NCBI GenBank assembly: GCA_023055355.1
Contig: JALJCS010000007.1
Span: forward strand, 1,274,001-1,338,000
DNA from: Agelaius tricolor
Lineage: Eukaryota > Chordata > Aves > Passeriformes > Icteridae
Reading direction: 5' to 3'
Length of the DNA: 64,000 nucleotides
Numbering within the stretch: the stretch's first letter is position 1; every line of letters begins with the position of its first letter. The translations under genes and the position numbers were made by a program. Of this stretch, positions 53,757-63,887 are shown piece by piece. Below the pieces are notes generated by a model that was not told the origin of the DNA, made no database searches, and saw nothing but the letters and a program-made list of their open reading frames with translations.

Positions 53757-55095
53757 TTTAACAAATCAACCCGAGCAAGGTTCTCCCTGCAGGTGAAGTG
53801 TCCCAGCCCTGCTCCACTCCTGGAACACCTCAGGAGCCCCTCCATGCCCTCACTGCAGCCAGGGAGCAGCTGACAGGAATTGCTTGTCCTGCTTTGCTGC
53901 CAGACAAGGAGAATGAGGAGCAGGGAACAATAGAGGAGAAATGACACTTGTGGAACAAGGCTGGAATAATCAGCTGTGACAAAGACATCCCCAAATGTCC
54001 AGCTGTCCCAGGGGCAGGGAGGGAGGGGAGCTGCACAGGGACTCTGTGTTCAGGCTGACAAATCAGGGGAATTGGGGAGCAGAAACAGCACCTGGGGCAC
54101 CCCAAGCCATCACTGAGGGGAGCTCGTAATGAAGGGCCTGAGGAGAGAGCAGATGGCTCCATGGGGAGCTCCAGGAGGGGATTCAGGCTGCCCCAGCATG
54201 TTTGGAAAACCACTACTGATGAAGGGAATGATGAATGACTGGGAGCAAGAGAGAAGAGGGAGATCAGAGGAGCCGAACTGGAGCTTGAGAATGAAATAGC
54301 CCAAAGTACTCAAATCAGCTCGAGGTCTGGGCAGGGCTTTCTCCATTTGTGCCTCTGCTCAGCTCAGCAGAAGGGTTTGGAGCAAGTTCACTTCTTCTGC
54401 AACTTCACTTGGTGTGCTCTGCTCCTGCCTTGGAGCAACGATGGAAACCCTGGCCAGCTCCAATGAGGCTGTCCCTCGGTGTCCCTGTCTGTCCCTCTGT
54501 CTGTCCCTGTCGGTCCCAGGCTGTCCCTGGCTGTCCCTGTGGCTGTCCCTGTGTCTGTCCCTGTGTGCAGAGGTCAGAGCAGGCCCAGGCTCTGCTCCAG
54601 GCCCAGCAATGGCCCCAGAGCCACGGGCAGGGCCTGAGCCCAGCAATTCCCCTGCACAGGAGGCACAACTTCTGCCCTGGGCAGGGACCGAGCTGGAGCA
54701 GAGCCCAGAGAGGGGCTGGAGTCTCCTCCCTGGGACATTCCAGAATATAATCCCACAATCCCTGGGCTCTGGGGTGATCCCAGGTGAGCACTGTGGGCCC
54801 TTCCAGCCTCACCCATCCCAGGATTCTGTGCTTAGGCTCCAGCCCAGCCCTGAGCTTAAAACACTTTGCAGGTTTACCTTGCTGAGCCTGGGTGAAATCA
54901 CATCAGGTCCTTACAGAAATAAATAAATCCATTAAACTCAGGCCCTGTTTCAATGCCTGGGAGGTTGCACAGTTCTGGATCTTTTTCAGGAAGCTGAACC
55001 AAGTCAAACACCACCAGAGCTTGGAGTAAAACCAGTTTGAAAAAGAGCACAAAATCTTCCCAGAACTTCACTCAAATGGAGTCCTGCAAAAATCC
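53757..55095. other. no recognised gene; CTGTCCCTGTGT repeat at 54468-54568
   Basis: Mostly unique-looking. At 54468-54568, CTGTCCCTGTGT-like units are the reverse complement of the CR1-born 12-bp repeat at 900-1052. GTGTGCAGAGGTCAGAGC follows, so this may be another, heavily diverged CR1 part in the opposite orientation. A CAG/GTGAGC donor near 54783 was not accepted. Confidence 0.45.
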
Positions 55096-55099
55096 TTTC

Positions 55100-55275
55100 C
55101 TGTGAGGGTAAAAAGGGGCTGGGATGGAATTCCCAGGGCAGCTGTGGCTGCCCCTGCATCCCTGGCAGTGCCCAAGGCCAGGCTGGACACTGGGGCTGGG
55201 AGCACCTGGGACAGTGGGAGGTGTCCCTGCCATGGCAGGGGTGGCACTGGGTGGGCTGTGAGGTCCCTGCCATCC
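55100..55275 (+). mobile_element. CR1 3' fragment, plus strand
   Basis: CTGTGAGGGTAAAAAGGGGC is an altered form of the usual AGGGTGGGCAGG. The tail GGTCCCTGCCATCCCACCCC carries the same modification as 38098-38140. Confidence 0.88.
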
Positions 55276-55494
55276 CACCCCATCCACAATTCCCCATTTC
55301 TCTAACTCAGCTGCACACAGATTCATTCCCACTTTGGTTGTTCCCAGAGGATCCCTCAGGCCCAGCTGCAGCTGCAGTGCCATGGATGCCATGAGCATTC
55401 CAGGGGGAAGGAGAGGCCAGGGCAAGGTGGGACCTTCCCAGCACCACCCTCTGCTCATCTGCAGGCTCAGACTCCAGACAACCCCAGAATCCCA

Positions 55495-55625
55495 GAAGGA
55501 TTTGGGTTGGGAGGGATCTTAAATCCCACCCAGTGCCACCCCTGCCATGGCAGGGACACCTCCCACTGTCCCAGGTGCTCCAACCTGGCCTTGGGCACTG
55601 CCAGGGATCCAGGGGCAGCCCCAGC
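55495..55625 (-). mobile_element. CR1 tail fragment, minus strand
   Basis: AGAAGGATTTGGGTTGGGAG to CAGGGGCAGCCCCAGC. It extends about 20 bases further than its partner at 37798. Confidence 0.88.
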
Positions 55626-55799
55626 TTTTTGGGGCATTATGAAATCATAAAATATGGACAAGAAATAGAAAATTACCTGAGATCATATTTTGATCTCTGA
55701 AGTTCCAACCATGAACCTTCATTTCAGTGCCGACCAAAACTCCGAACTTCTTTTCTCATCCAAGTTCTGACACTTTTAATTTTGGGATCAGTCCAAGTA

Positions 55800-56045
55800 T
55801 TAAAGCAGAGGGAGCAGCTGGAGGGATTTAGGTTGGATTTCAGGGCAAGGTTCTTGCCCAGAGGGTGCTGGCACTGCCCAGGCTGCCCAGGGAATGGGCA
55901 CGGCCCCGAGGCTGCCACAGCTCCAGGAGCCTTTGGCCAGCGCTGCCAGGGATGCCCAGGCTGGGCTTGGAGGGCTCTGGGCTGGGCAGGGCTGGCACTG
56001 GGGGGTCCCTGGGGGTTTATTCCCACTCAGGAGATTCCATTATTC
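55800..56045 (+). mobile_element. CR1 LINE 3' fragment, plus strand
   Basis: GATTTAGGTTGGATTTCAGG to CTGGGGGTTTATTCCCACTC. The last 25 bases differ from the sister copy at 31890, suggesting tail replacement or a target-site junction. Confidence 0.87.
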
Positions 56046-56560
56046 CGTCAGTTTTCCGGCAATTTCCCAAGAAATGCCCAATCTGGAGGAAAACAAGAAT
56101 CAAAGCTGGTTTTAGTTGGTTCTGTTGCTCCCAGAGTCCATTATAAACCTTTCAATCTTCATTTTAAACTATATCCTATCTTATAGAAGTTCTCTTTCTT
56201 CCTATTTTCTCCTGCCATTCCATGACTAATCAATGGAATTATGCACTGACTAATACCAGCATGTCATAACATGACACAGCACCATTTCAATCTCCTTCTC
56301 TTTTACCCAAAAATGCTATTTTTAACAGCATTAAGGGCAGTTGCTGCCTGGCACTGATCAAAACATCTTTTTTTTTCCCCTCATAGGGTAGTTTGGTGCT
56401 TTGACACAGAAAAGAAAGGAAGCTGAAATATTTCAGTCAGCTCTCAGCACAAGTTACTCTAAATTATTTGAGAATCAAATAAAAAAATCAAATGGAAGTG
56501 ATGGGATGTTTGATCTGGGTGTCACTCTGTGTGTACAACACCACACACAATACCCAGAGA
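56046..56560. other. repeat-free stretch, candidate conserved noncoding element
   Basis: AT-rich with no repeat family. It contains a MEF2-like CTATTTTTAA at about 56318 within ATGCTATTTTTAACAGCA, and homeobox-like ACTAATCAATGG. Conservation is untested. Confidence 0.25.
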
Positions 56561-57080
56561 TAGCTGAAAACCCTGAAAAATACAAACTAAAACAGAATAA
56601 AAGTAATTTTAAAATCAAAACCCCCCATTATAATTATATAAAATAAGGTTATTTCCCCAAGAATTCACAGAAGTAGCTGAAAACCATAAAAAATACAAAC
56701 TAAAACAGAATAAAAATAATTTTAAAATCAAAACCCCCGCTACAATTATATTGGATTATTTCCCCAACAGTTCCCTAAAATAGCTGAAAACTGTGAAAAA
56801 TACAAAATAAAACACATTAAAAATGTTTTAAAATCAAAACCCCCGACTACAATTATATAAAATAAGGTTATTTCCCCAACAATTCCCAGAAATAGCTGAA
56901 AAACATAAAAAAAATACAGACTAAAACAGAATAAAAATAATTTTAAAATCAAAACCCCTGCTACAATTATATTGGGTTATTTCCCCAACAATTCCCTAAA
57001 ATAGCTGAAAACTGTGAAAAATACAAAATAAAACACGTTAAAAATGTTTTAAAATCAAAACCCCCAGTACAATTGTGGAA
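56561..57080. repeat. dimeric tandem repeat, ~110-bp monomers, five copies
   Basis: TAGCTGAAAA starts monomers at 56561, 56674, 56781, 56893 and 57002. Even monomers (56674, 56893) carry ACAGAATAAAAATAATTTT and end in ATTATATTGG. Monomers 3 and 5 carry ACACATTAAAAATGTTTT or a variant. The alternation makes a higher-order period of about 220 bp. Confidence 0.92.
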
Positions 57081-57229
57081 AATGAGGCTGTTTCTCACAC
57101 AAAAGGTGCAGCAGGAGGAAAAGAGCTGTGATCTGTTGGATTCTGCAGCAATTTTTGATCCCAAATCTGGCTCCACCTGGGTGGTAAAAACCTCTCCCTT
57201 TGAAGATGGAGCAGCCACTTCTGGGGGAG

Positions 57230-57260
<31 letters not shown>

Positions 57261-57534
57261 GGAATTGGCTCAGGAATTGTGTCCTTCAAAGGGAAGGAAG
57301 TGATAAAAAATCCATTATTCCAAATTCTCGTTTCTGCAATGCTTCTGTGTCATTCCTCATGAAAAGCACCCCTTAGCTCCAAGGTTTCCCTTCTGGTAAC
57401 CTGGGATACTCTGGGATAATTTAAAATTCCAGGAGAATTCCTGGAGAATTGTAAAAAGAATTTAAAATTCCAGGGGAATTGGAATCAATGTGCAGCCTCA
57501 CCAGGACTCTTCACTTGTAGGGAGAGGTTTTCAT
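57081..57534. other. no recognised gene; A run at 57235-57260
   Basis: A 26-base A run with no recognised retroposon upstream. CCAGGAGAATTC / CCAGGGGAATTG is repeated near 57430-57480. Confidence 0.5.
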
Positions 57535-57625
57535 GGAATCCCAGAATATCCTGAGCGGAAGGGACCCACAGGGATCACCCAGTGCCACTCCAGGCATTCC
57601 CAAAATCCCACCCTGTCCCAGTGCT
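57535..57625 (-). mobile_element. CR1 fragment (second tail type), minus strand
   Basis: GGAATCCCAGAATATCCTGA and GGAAGGGACCCACAGGGATC are the antisense tail of the subgroup at 9075. The element is very short. Confidence 0.75.
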
Positions 57626-57857
57626 CCCAGAGCTCTTTTAGTGAGGCTGTAAAAAATGATAAAATGAAATAAAGGTGCAGATTTCCAGGCACTCAAACGC
57701 TCTTTGGGATGTGGGCAGGGATGTGGGGCCACCATCACATCCCCAGCATCCACCAGAATTTTCCAAACTGATTTTTGCTGATTTTTGATCAATTGCTGAT
57801 TGTCCTCAGCAATTAAAAGAGAATAAAAGAGGTAAAATTAAAAATAAATAAATCTGG

Positions 57858-57947
57858 GATGGTGACAGGTGGCCCTGCCCATGGCCAGGGGTTGGAATGG
57901 GATGATCTTCAAGGTCCCTTCCAACCCAACCTGTTCCATGGTTCCCA
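57858..57947 (+). mobile_element. CR1 tail fragment, plus strand
   Basis: GGGATGGTGACAGGTGGCCC to CCCTTCCAACCCAACCTGTT. Confidence 0.75.
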
Positions 57948-57969
57948 CTTGTCCCACCTGGAAGGGGAA

Positions 57970-58396
57970 GGGTTTGTAGGGATAAAGGGAAGAGAAGAGG
58001 AAGGAGAGGAAGAAGAAGAAGAAGAAAGAAGAAGGAGGAGAAGGAGAAGAAGGAGATGAAGGAGATGAAGGAGATGATGAAGAAGAAAATGAAGAAGATA
58101 AAGATGATGAACAAGAAGATGAAGATGATGAAGATGATGAAGAAAAATGATGAAAGAAGAAGAAAAAAGAGGAGAAGGAGAAGGAGAAGGAGAAGGAGAA
58201 GGAGAAGGAGAAGGAGAAGGAGAAGGAGAAGGAGAAGGAGAAGGAGAAGGAGAAGAGAAGGAGAAGGAGAAGGAGAAGGAGAGAAGAGGAGAAGAGAAAA
58301 GAGAAGAGAAGAGAAGAGAAGAGAAGAGAAGAGAAGAGAAGAGAAGAGAAGAGAAGAGAAGAGAAGAGAAGAGAAGAGAAGAGAAGAGAAGAGAAG
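57970..58396. repeat. long polypurine tract
   Basis: AAG/GAT-rich purine sequence to 58151, then 245 consecutive purines (58152-58396). It consists of (GGAGAA)n at about 58172-58250 and (GAGAA)n at about 58285-58396. Both strand-specific frames of over 150 codons are artefacts. Confidence 0.96.
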
Positions 58397-58682
58397 CTCC
58401 AGTCTCCAGGAGCAGCTCCATGGTCAAGGCTGCATTTGGAGAACCTGCTCCTGGCAGATTCCAGGGTGGGATGGGATCAGGGACAGTGACAGCAGAACCC
58501 CACAGAGTCTCAGGAGGGAAACAAACGTTGGAGGCTGCAGGATGCCTGATTTGTATCTTAATATTGCCCTGATTTCACAGGAAATCATCCCAATAAAAAT
58601 GGTGGTTACTGGGAACTGAGGGGCACCTGATCTGCTCAAAAATCTCTGCAAGGGAACATCCCAGAATCCCTGAAAGACTGAG

Positions 58683-58965
58683 GTGAGAGAGCCCTTCAGG
58701 ATCACCCAAAAACCACCAGCATCACCCCAATCCCTGTCCCCAAGGCCACATCCAGACTGCTCTGGGACAATTCCAGTGACTCCAAACCTCCCTGGGCAGC
58801 TCAGCCCAAGGCCTGACCACTCTGCCAGGGAAATTTTCTGTCCCAATCTCCAACCTGAGCCTCTCCTGGTGCCATTTGAGGCCATTTCCTCTCCTCCTTT
58901 CCCTGCCCCTCCTGGCAGGGACTTGTGCAGAGCACTGAGGTCCCCCCTGAGCCTCCTTTGCTCCA
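58683..58965 (-). mobile_element. CR1 LINE 3' fragment, minus strand
   Basis: CTTCAGGATCACCCAAAAACC at the tail, then GGCCACATCCAGACTGCTC, the reverse of the subgroup at 16060-17165. It leads directly into a 31-bp repeat block. Confidence 0.88.
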
Positions 58966-59240
58966 GCTCCAGCCCCTGCCCAGCTCCCTCAGGGATTCTG
59001 CAGCCCCTGCCCAGCTCCCTCAGGGATTCTGCAGCCCCTGCCCAGCTCCCTCAGGGATTCTGCAGCCCCTGCCCAGCTCCCTCAGGGATTCTGCAGCCCC
59101 TGCCCAGCTCCCTCAGGGATTCTGCAGCCCCTGCCCAGCTCCCTCAGGGATTCTGCAGCCCCTGCCCAGCTCCGTTCCCTGCCCTGGACACGCTCCAGCC
59201 CCTCCAGGCCTCTCCTGCAGGGCCAGAACTGGACCCTCCT
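58966..59240 (-). repeat. 31-bp minisatellite in CR1, six units plus flank
   Basis: CAGCTCCCTCAGGGATTC at 58981 and every 31 bases to 59136, then a partial unit at 59167. The following GGACACGCTCCAGCCCCTCC is CR1 again, to about 59240. Confidence 0.93.
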
Positions 59241-60129
59241 CTCAGGGAGTTGAGGTTTTATTTCCATGTCATTGATTTTTCCGTGGATCAGGGGGTGAAT
59301 CTGTGCTCACTCTGCTTTCCCTGATTTTCCCTGAGTTGATTTCACTCCAACTCAACACCTCACTTGATTCCATCCAGCTCCAACAATCAGAGCTTTCTGC
59401 AGAGTTCTCCTGAAAGGTTCCAAGCAAACATTCCTTGGAAAATAATAAAAAAAAGCAACCCTTGGCAGAGAGAAGACTTTCCAGGCGGCCAATTAACTTT
59501 AATGAGTTTTCTGCTCTTTTTTGGTCCCTTATTTGAAAATACCTGGTGGGGTTGTTTGGGAGTCCTCTGGAATTTTGGGAAGGCTGCTGGGCTGCCATGG
59601 CTTAGGGAAGCTCAGGGAGACATGAAGGCTTTCCCTGGCTTCAGATAAACAGATTCCATCTGTTTGTGACATCTTCCAACATGCTGGCCCTGCCTGGGAG
59701 CTCAGACAGGACTGAGAAAGAAATGCCTGGATCCTCTTTTGTCCTTTGGCCAGGTCAGGTTTTTCTCTGGTGATTTTTTTCCCCCTTTTTTCTTTTTTTC
59801 CCCTTTTATTTTCTTTCTTTTTATTTTTCCTTTTCTTTATTTTTTTTTTAATTGGTACAAAGAAGTCCAATTTTAGTTTTTAATTTGAGCCTCATTGTCA
59901 GGAACCAAACCAATCCTCTGCCTCTGCCAGGAAGCTGCACTTTGGAGGCTTTTTCAATTTGTTTGATTTCAAGCTGCATCAGGTGTCTCCTATAATTAAA
60001 TTAATTTCCCCCTATTCTTCTTCACTTCTCTCATCTCTCCTTCAGTGCATTCCTGAGGCAAATGCAGCTCTTTGGAATTATTCTCATGGAGTGTTTCTAT
60101 TGTTGGCAATGGCCAGGGAGCTGCTGGAG
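59241..60129. other. no gene; pyrimidine-rich run 59760-59850
   Basis: T-rich TTTTTCCCC-type sequence at 59775-59850. Otherwise unique-looking. Confidence 0.45.
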
Positions 60130-60985
60130 GAATGTTCTGGATTGCAGGGGATGAGCCCAGGGGTGCCCAGGTGGCCAAGAAGGCCAAGAACATCCTGGGC
60201 TGGATGAGGAATTGTGTGTGCAGCAGGAGCAGGGCAGGGATTGTCCCTCTGTGCTGGGACACCTCGAGGGCTGGGCCCAGTTCTGCTCCTGCAGGAGAGC
60301 CCTGGAGGGGCTGGAGCGTGTCCAGGGCAGGGAACGGAGCTGGGCAGGGGCTGGAGAATCCCTGAGGGAGCTGGGCAGGGGCTGGAGAATCCCTGAGGGA
60401 GCTGGGCAGGGGCTGCAGAATCCCTGAGGGAGCTGGGCAGGGGCTGCAGAATCCCTGAGGGAGCTGGGCAGGGGCTGCAGAATCCCTGAGGGAGCTGGGC
60501 AGGGGCTGGAGAATCCCTGAGGGAGCTGGGCAGGGGCTGCAGAATCCCTGAGGGAGCTGGGCAGGGGCTGCAGAATCCCTGAGGGAGCTGGGCAGGGGCT
60601 GCAGAATCCCTGAGGGAGCTGGGCAGGGGCTGGGGCTGGAGCAAAGGAGGCTCAGGGGCCCTTGTGGCTCTGCACAAGTCCCTGCCAGGAGGGCACAGCC
60701 GGGGGGGTCGGGCTCTGCTCCCAGGGCACAGGGACAGGAGCAGAGGGAACGGCCTCAGGCTGGGCCAGGGCAGGCTCAGCTTGGACAGCAGCAGCAATTT
60801 GCCCATGGCAAGGGAGCTCAGGCCTTGGCAGGGGCTGCCCAGGGAGCTTTGCAGTGCCCAGCCCTGCAGGTGTCCCCTGCAGGTGGCACTGAGTGCTCTG
60901 GGCTGGGGACAAGGTGCCCATGGGGCACAGCTGGCACTGCATGGGCTGCCAGGGCTGGGCCAGCACCAGGGATTTGGGATTCTGT
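60130..60985 (+). mobile_element. young CR1 LINE with reverse-transcriptase C-terminal remnant, plus strand
   Basis: The sense frame near 60175-60260 gives AKNILGWMRNCVCSRSRAG then IVPL, the usual CR1 ORF2 C-terminal phrase (family form: AKKANGIL...SRSREVIVPLYSAL). It then runs through nine 31-bp units to the 3' UTR, which ends near CTGGGCCAGCACCAGGG. It mirrors 46758-47340 almost exactly apart from repeat number. It is 5'-truncated and not able to encode a full protein. Confidence 0.92.
60338..60632 (+). repeat. 31-bp minisatellite in CR1, nine units
   Basis: AGCTGGGCAGGGGCTG, followed by GAG or CAG and AATCCCTGAGGG, repeats every 31 bases. The G/C variant after GGCTG alternates irregularly among units. 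Confidence 0.95.
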
Positions 60986-61503
60986 GAAGACAAGGCACTG
61001 CACGTGTCTGCAGGAGAGAGGCACCTTGGTGAACCCCTGGACTGGGTTTCATCCTCCCAAAAATCCCTCAGCAAATATTTCTGGTCACCCCCCCTGCCAC
61101 CGGACTCCAGCTGGGCTTTGTGGTTTGGCCACAGCTCTCCCTGAAGGAACCCAGCACATTTCTGTGGATTCTCACATGAGGGACACCACTATTGTCCTTC
61201 CCCAAATGCCAGCATTAGGGACTGTGCAATTCCCACCAGAATAACCCTGGGAGGGGGCTCATGCTCCTCACTGTGCAATTAGGGAAGGGTTTTGGACCAC
61301 AGCTGTTTTTAGAGCTCCCTGAGGTTGGCAGGAATGTCCTGGGCAGTGGGATTGGGATGCTGGGATATACAACCCTCTCCCAGTCACTGATTACTCAGAG
61401 TCAGCAGAGGCTGAGGAGCAGAAAATCCTACACAGGGAGAAATGCTGGAATTCTCAGCCATGATTCAGCCTCCCAGCACAGGCAGATCAGGGAAATCAGC
61501 ACC
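60986..61503. other. no recognised gene
   Basis: Unique-looking sequence between two CR1 copies. Confidence 0.4.
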
Positions 61504-61800
61504 TAAAGGGCTCCAGGAGAGCTGCAGAGGGACTGGGGACAAGGCCTGCAGGGACAGCACCCAGGGAATGGCTGCCAGTGCCAGAGGGCAGGGCTGGGTG
61601 GGATCTTGGCCATGAGGAATTGTTCCCTGGCAGGGTGGGCAGGGCTGGCATGGAATTCCACCCCTGGATCCCTGGCAGTGCCCAAGGCCAGGCTGGACAC
61701 TGGGGCTGGAGCACCTGGGACAGTGGGAGGTGTCAGGGATGAGATGATCCCTAAAATCCCTCCCAACCCAAACCAATCTGGGATTCTGGGATTCTGTAAT
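61504..61800 (+). mobile_element. CR1 LINE 3' fragment, plus strand
   Basis: GGGCTCCAGGAGAGCTGCAG to CCAACCCAAACCAATCTGGG. The CATGGCAGGG part of the tail has been lost (GGAGGTGTCAGGGATGAG). Confidence 0.9.
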
Positions 61801-62310
61801 CCCACGTGGTGGCTCCCAGCACCCAGAGATCAGGGCAGAGCTCTGGGTTATTCCCACCACCAGGAATTTCCTCACCTCACAAACCCATGTTCCACAGCCC
61901 AGAGAAGGGAGAACCTGCACCCAGCCCTCAGAGGGGACAAACTGGGGAAACCACAGCCAGGAAGGTGTCACCTGCACCTGGAGCAGCTCTGGAACACCAC
62001 AGCTCTGAGAGCAAATAAACCAAATAAACAACAACCAATAAACACCACAGCTCTGAGAGCAAATAAATCACCATTGTGACCTGAGACTGTGAAACTGATG
62101 TAAAAAATGCTCTTAATAAATCTGTTTTAACACATTCCAGCTAGAATTTTGTTGTATTTTCAGTGGTGCCAGTGACAGGACAAGGAGCAGTGGCCATGAA
62201 ACTAAAACACAACAAATTCCAACCCCAAACAGAGGAGGAACCTCTTTCCATGGAGCCCTGGAAGAGCTGCCCATGGGGGTGATGGATTCTCCCTCTCTGG
62301 AGCCATCCCA
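61801..62310. other. no gene; 26-bp direct repeat
   Basis: CACCACAGCTCTGAGAGCAA occurs at about 61995 and 62044. The intervening AATAAACAACAACC resembles poly(A)-signal-rich sequence but no element was identified. Confidence 0.45.
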
Positions 62311-62405
62311 AACCCACCTGGATGTGTCCCTGTGTCAGGTGCAAGGGGTTGGACTGGGGGATCTCCAGAGGGTCTTTCCAAACCTGATCATTCAGGGATT
62401 CTGGG
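62311..62405 (+). mobile_element. probable CR1 tail (third type), plus strand
   Basis: GTTGGACTGGGGGATCTCCA to CCTGATCATTCAGGGATTC resembles the CR1 subgroup ending in GGTCCCTTCC...GATTCTG. It is diverged. Confidence 0.55.
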
Positions 62406-62565
62406 ATCTCAACCCTTGGAGCACCAAAAGGCACCTGGTGGTTGAAGCTGTCAGCCAAAGCCCAGCCAGGCCCAGGGACACCCCCAGGGGATGGGGAGAG
62501 AACTGGAAAAAGGAAAACTTGGGATGAAGACAGATGATAGCACACAAAAAAGAAGGGAAAGCCAT

Positions 62566-62706
62566 GGAATCATGGAATGGTTTGGGGTGGGAGGAACCTC
62601 AAACTCACCCAGTGCCACCACCCCTGCCATGGCAGGGACACCTCCCACTGTGCCAGGCTGCTCCAGCCCCAGTGTCCAACCTGGCCTTGGGCACTGCCAG
62701 GGATGA
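62566..62706 (-). mobile_element. CR1 tail fragment, minus strand
   Basis: GGAATCATGGAATGGTTTGG to CTTGGGCACTGCCAGGGATG. It ends sharply about 140 bases in. Confidence 0.9.
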
Positions 62707-63887
62707 GGAGCTGAGCATGACCCAGCACACCCAGCCCTGCCCATGGCCTGCACAGCCAACAAAGCCTTTGGCTCTGGACTTTCTTGGAAAACTCCTTTTC
62801 CAGCCCAAGATCCTGCGACTTTGCCTTCCCGATGATCATCCTGCTTCCCCTGGCAGCAATCCCAAACTGATCTGAGCAGCACCAGGTGCCCCAGGTCACT
62901 TTTGGGTTTGTTTCTCTTCCCCTTTGTGCTGGGTGCAGCTCTTCTGGAGTTGTTTTTTCTCAGTAGAGGGCAGGGAAATATTTATAGGGGATTCCAGGGA
63001 TTATCAAAGCAAACTCTCTGCTCTTTCCAGTGGCTGGGACAGCTGGGAATATCCTCCCCTCAGAGTGAGCAGCTTGGAGGATCCTTCATGCCCATGCCAG
63101 GAGCACTCCTGAAATCCCCTCACCCTTAATATTTAAGGAATGGGAATATTTCATTCCTGGCATTTCCTGAGCAGAAGAGTGGGAATGCTGCCTGTGCATC
63201 TTTAGGATAATGAACCTCCTGCTCCTGGCTCCCTCCTGTCTCTGGCAGTGCCCACAGCTGGAACAGACCCTGTGACATTGTCACCCTGCTTGTCCCCCAA
63301 AAACAGGGAACAGCCATGATGCCTCAGGTTTGGCTTTTCTATTTTTCACATTCTGTGCTGCTTTAGTGTGTGGGTCTGGGTTCACATTCTGGGATGGTGA
63401 GCTCTGTGCACAGAGCAGGGAGACAAAACAATTCCTGCTCCAGCTGGGCACCAGGGACAAATGATCCAAATCTCAGCCCCAGAGCACAAACCCCGTGGGC
63501 TGGAGAGAGAAAAACAAGCAGGGTGGGACTGCAGGGGCTAAAGCTGGGATGGGACAATGAACTGCAAGATGCAAATGGAGCAGAACTGATCCCAGGGACA
63601 GAGCCCGTGCCCGGCCGTGCATTTTGGGGCCATTTTGGTTCATCTTGGGTGCAGCCCTGGCTGGGCTCTGGTGCTGCCCAAGGTGCATCCATGGAGGAGA
63701 TGCTTTGAATCAATCCCTGCTTTATTCTGTAGCTCTGCCCAGCCTCTGCTCTGGGTCAGCCTGCACAAGGCACCACCAGGCTCCAAGGACCCTGAGCCTC
63801 CTCTGCTGCTTCCAAGGGGAACTGGGGAGGGAAAACCCAGCTGAGAACCTTCTCCTCCCTACCTGTGACCTCCACATCTGCCCCCAG
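62707..63887. other. repeat-free flank of the terminal candidate exon
   Basis: Unique-looking, with no CR1 or LTR. Repeat depletion next to the exon fits intronic or near-gene DNA. The final 40 bases form a good acceptor (TCCTCCCTACCTGTGACC then TCCACATCTGCCCCCAG). Confidence 0.4.

Larger units (their letters stand above)
55100..55625 (-). repeat. duplicated cassette Y, copy 2 (inverted relative to 37795-38325)
   Basis: A CR1(+) at 55100-55275, unique core at 55276-55490 and CR1(-) at 55495-55625 are the mirror image of the 37.8-kb block. Core differences are few (for example GAGCATTCCAGG against GAATGCTC with CG). Segment X is absent from its flank. Confidence 0.92.

Noticed and set aside
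54740..54783. Short exon before a CAG/GTGAGC donor
   Set aside because: 40 bases, two open frames, changes phase, and no other support.
57235..57260. Retroposon poly(A) tail
   Set aside because: No SINE, LINE or processed-gene sequence recognised on either side; treated as a homopolymer.
60084..61052. 322-codon minus frame
   Set aside because: Antisense reading of the CR1 minisatellite.
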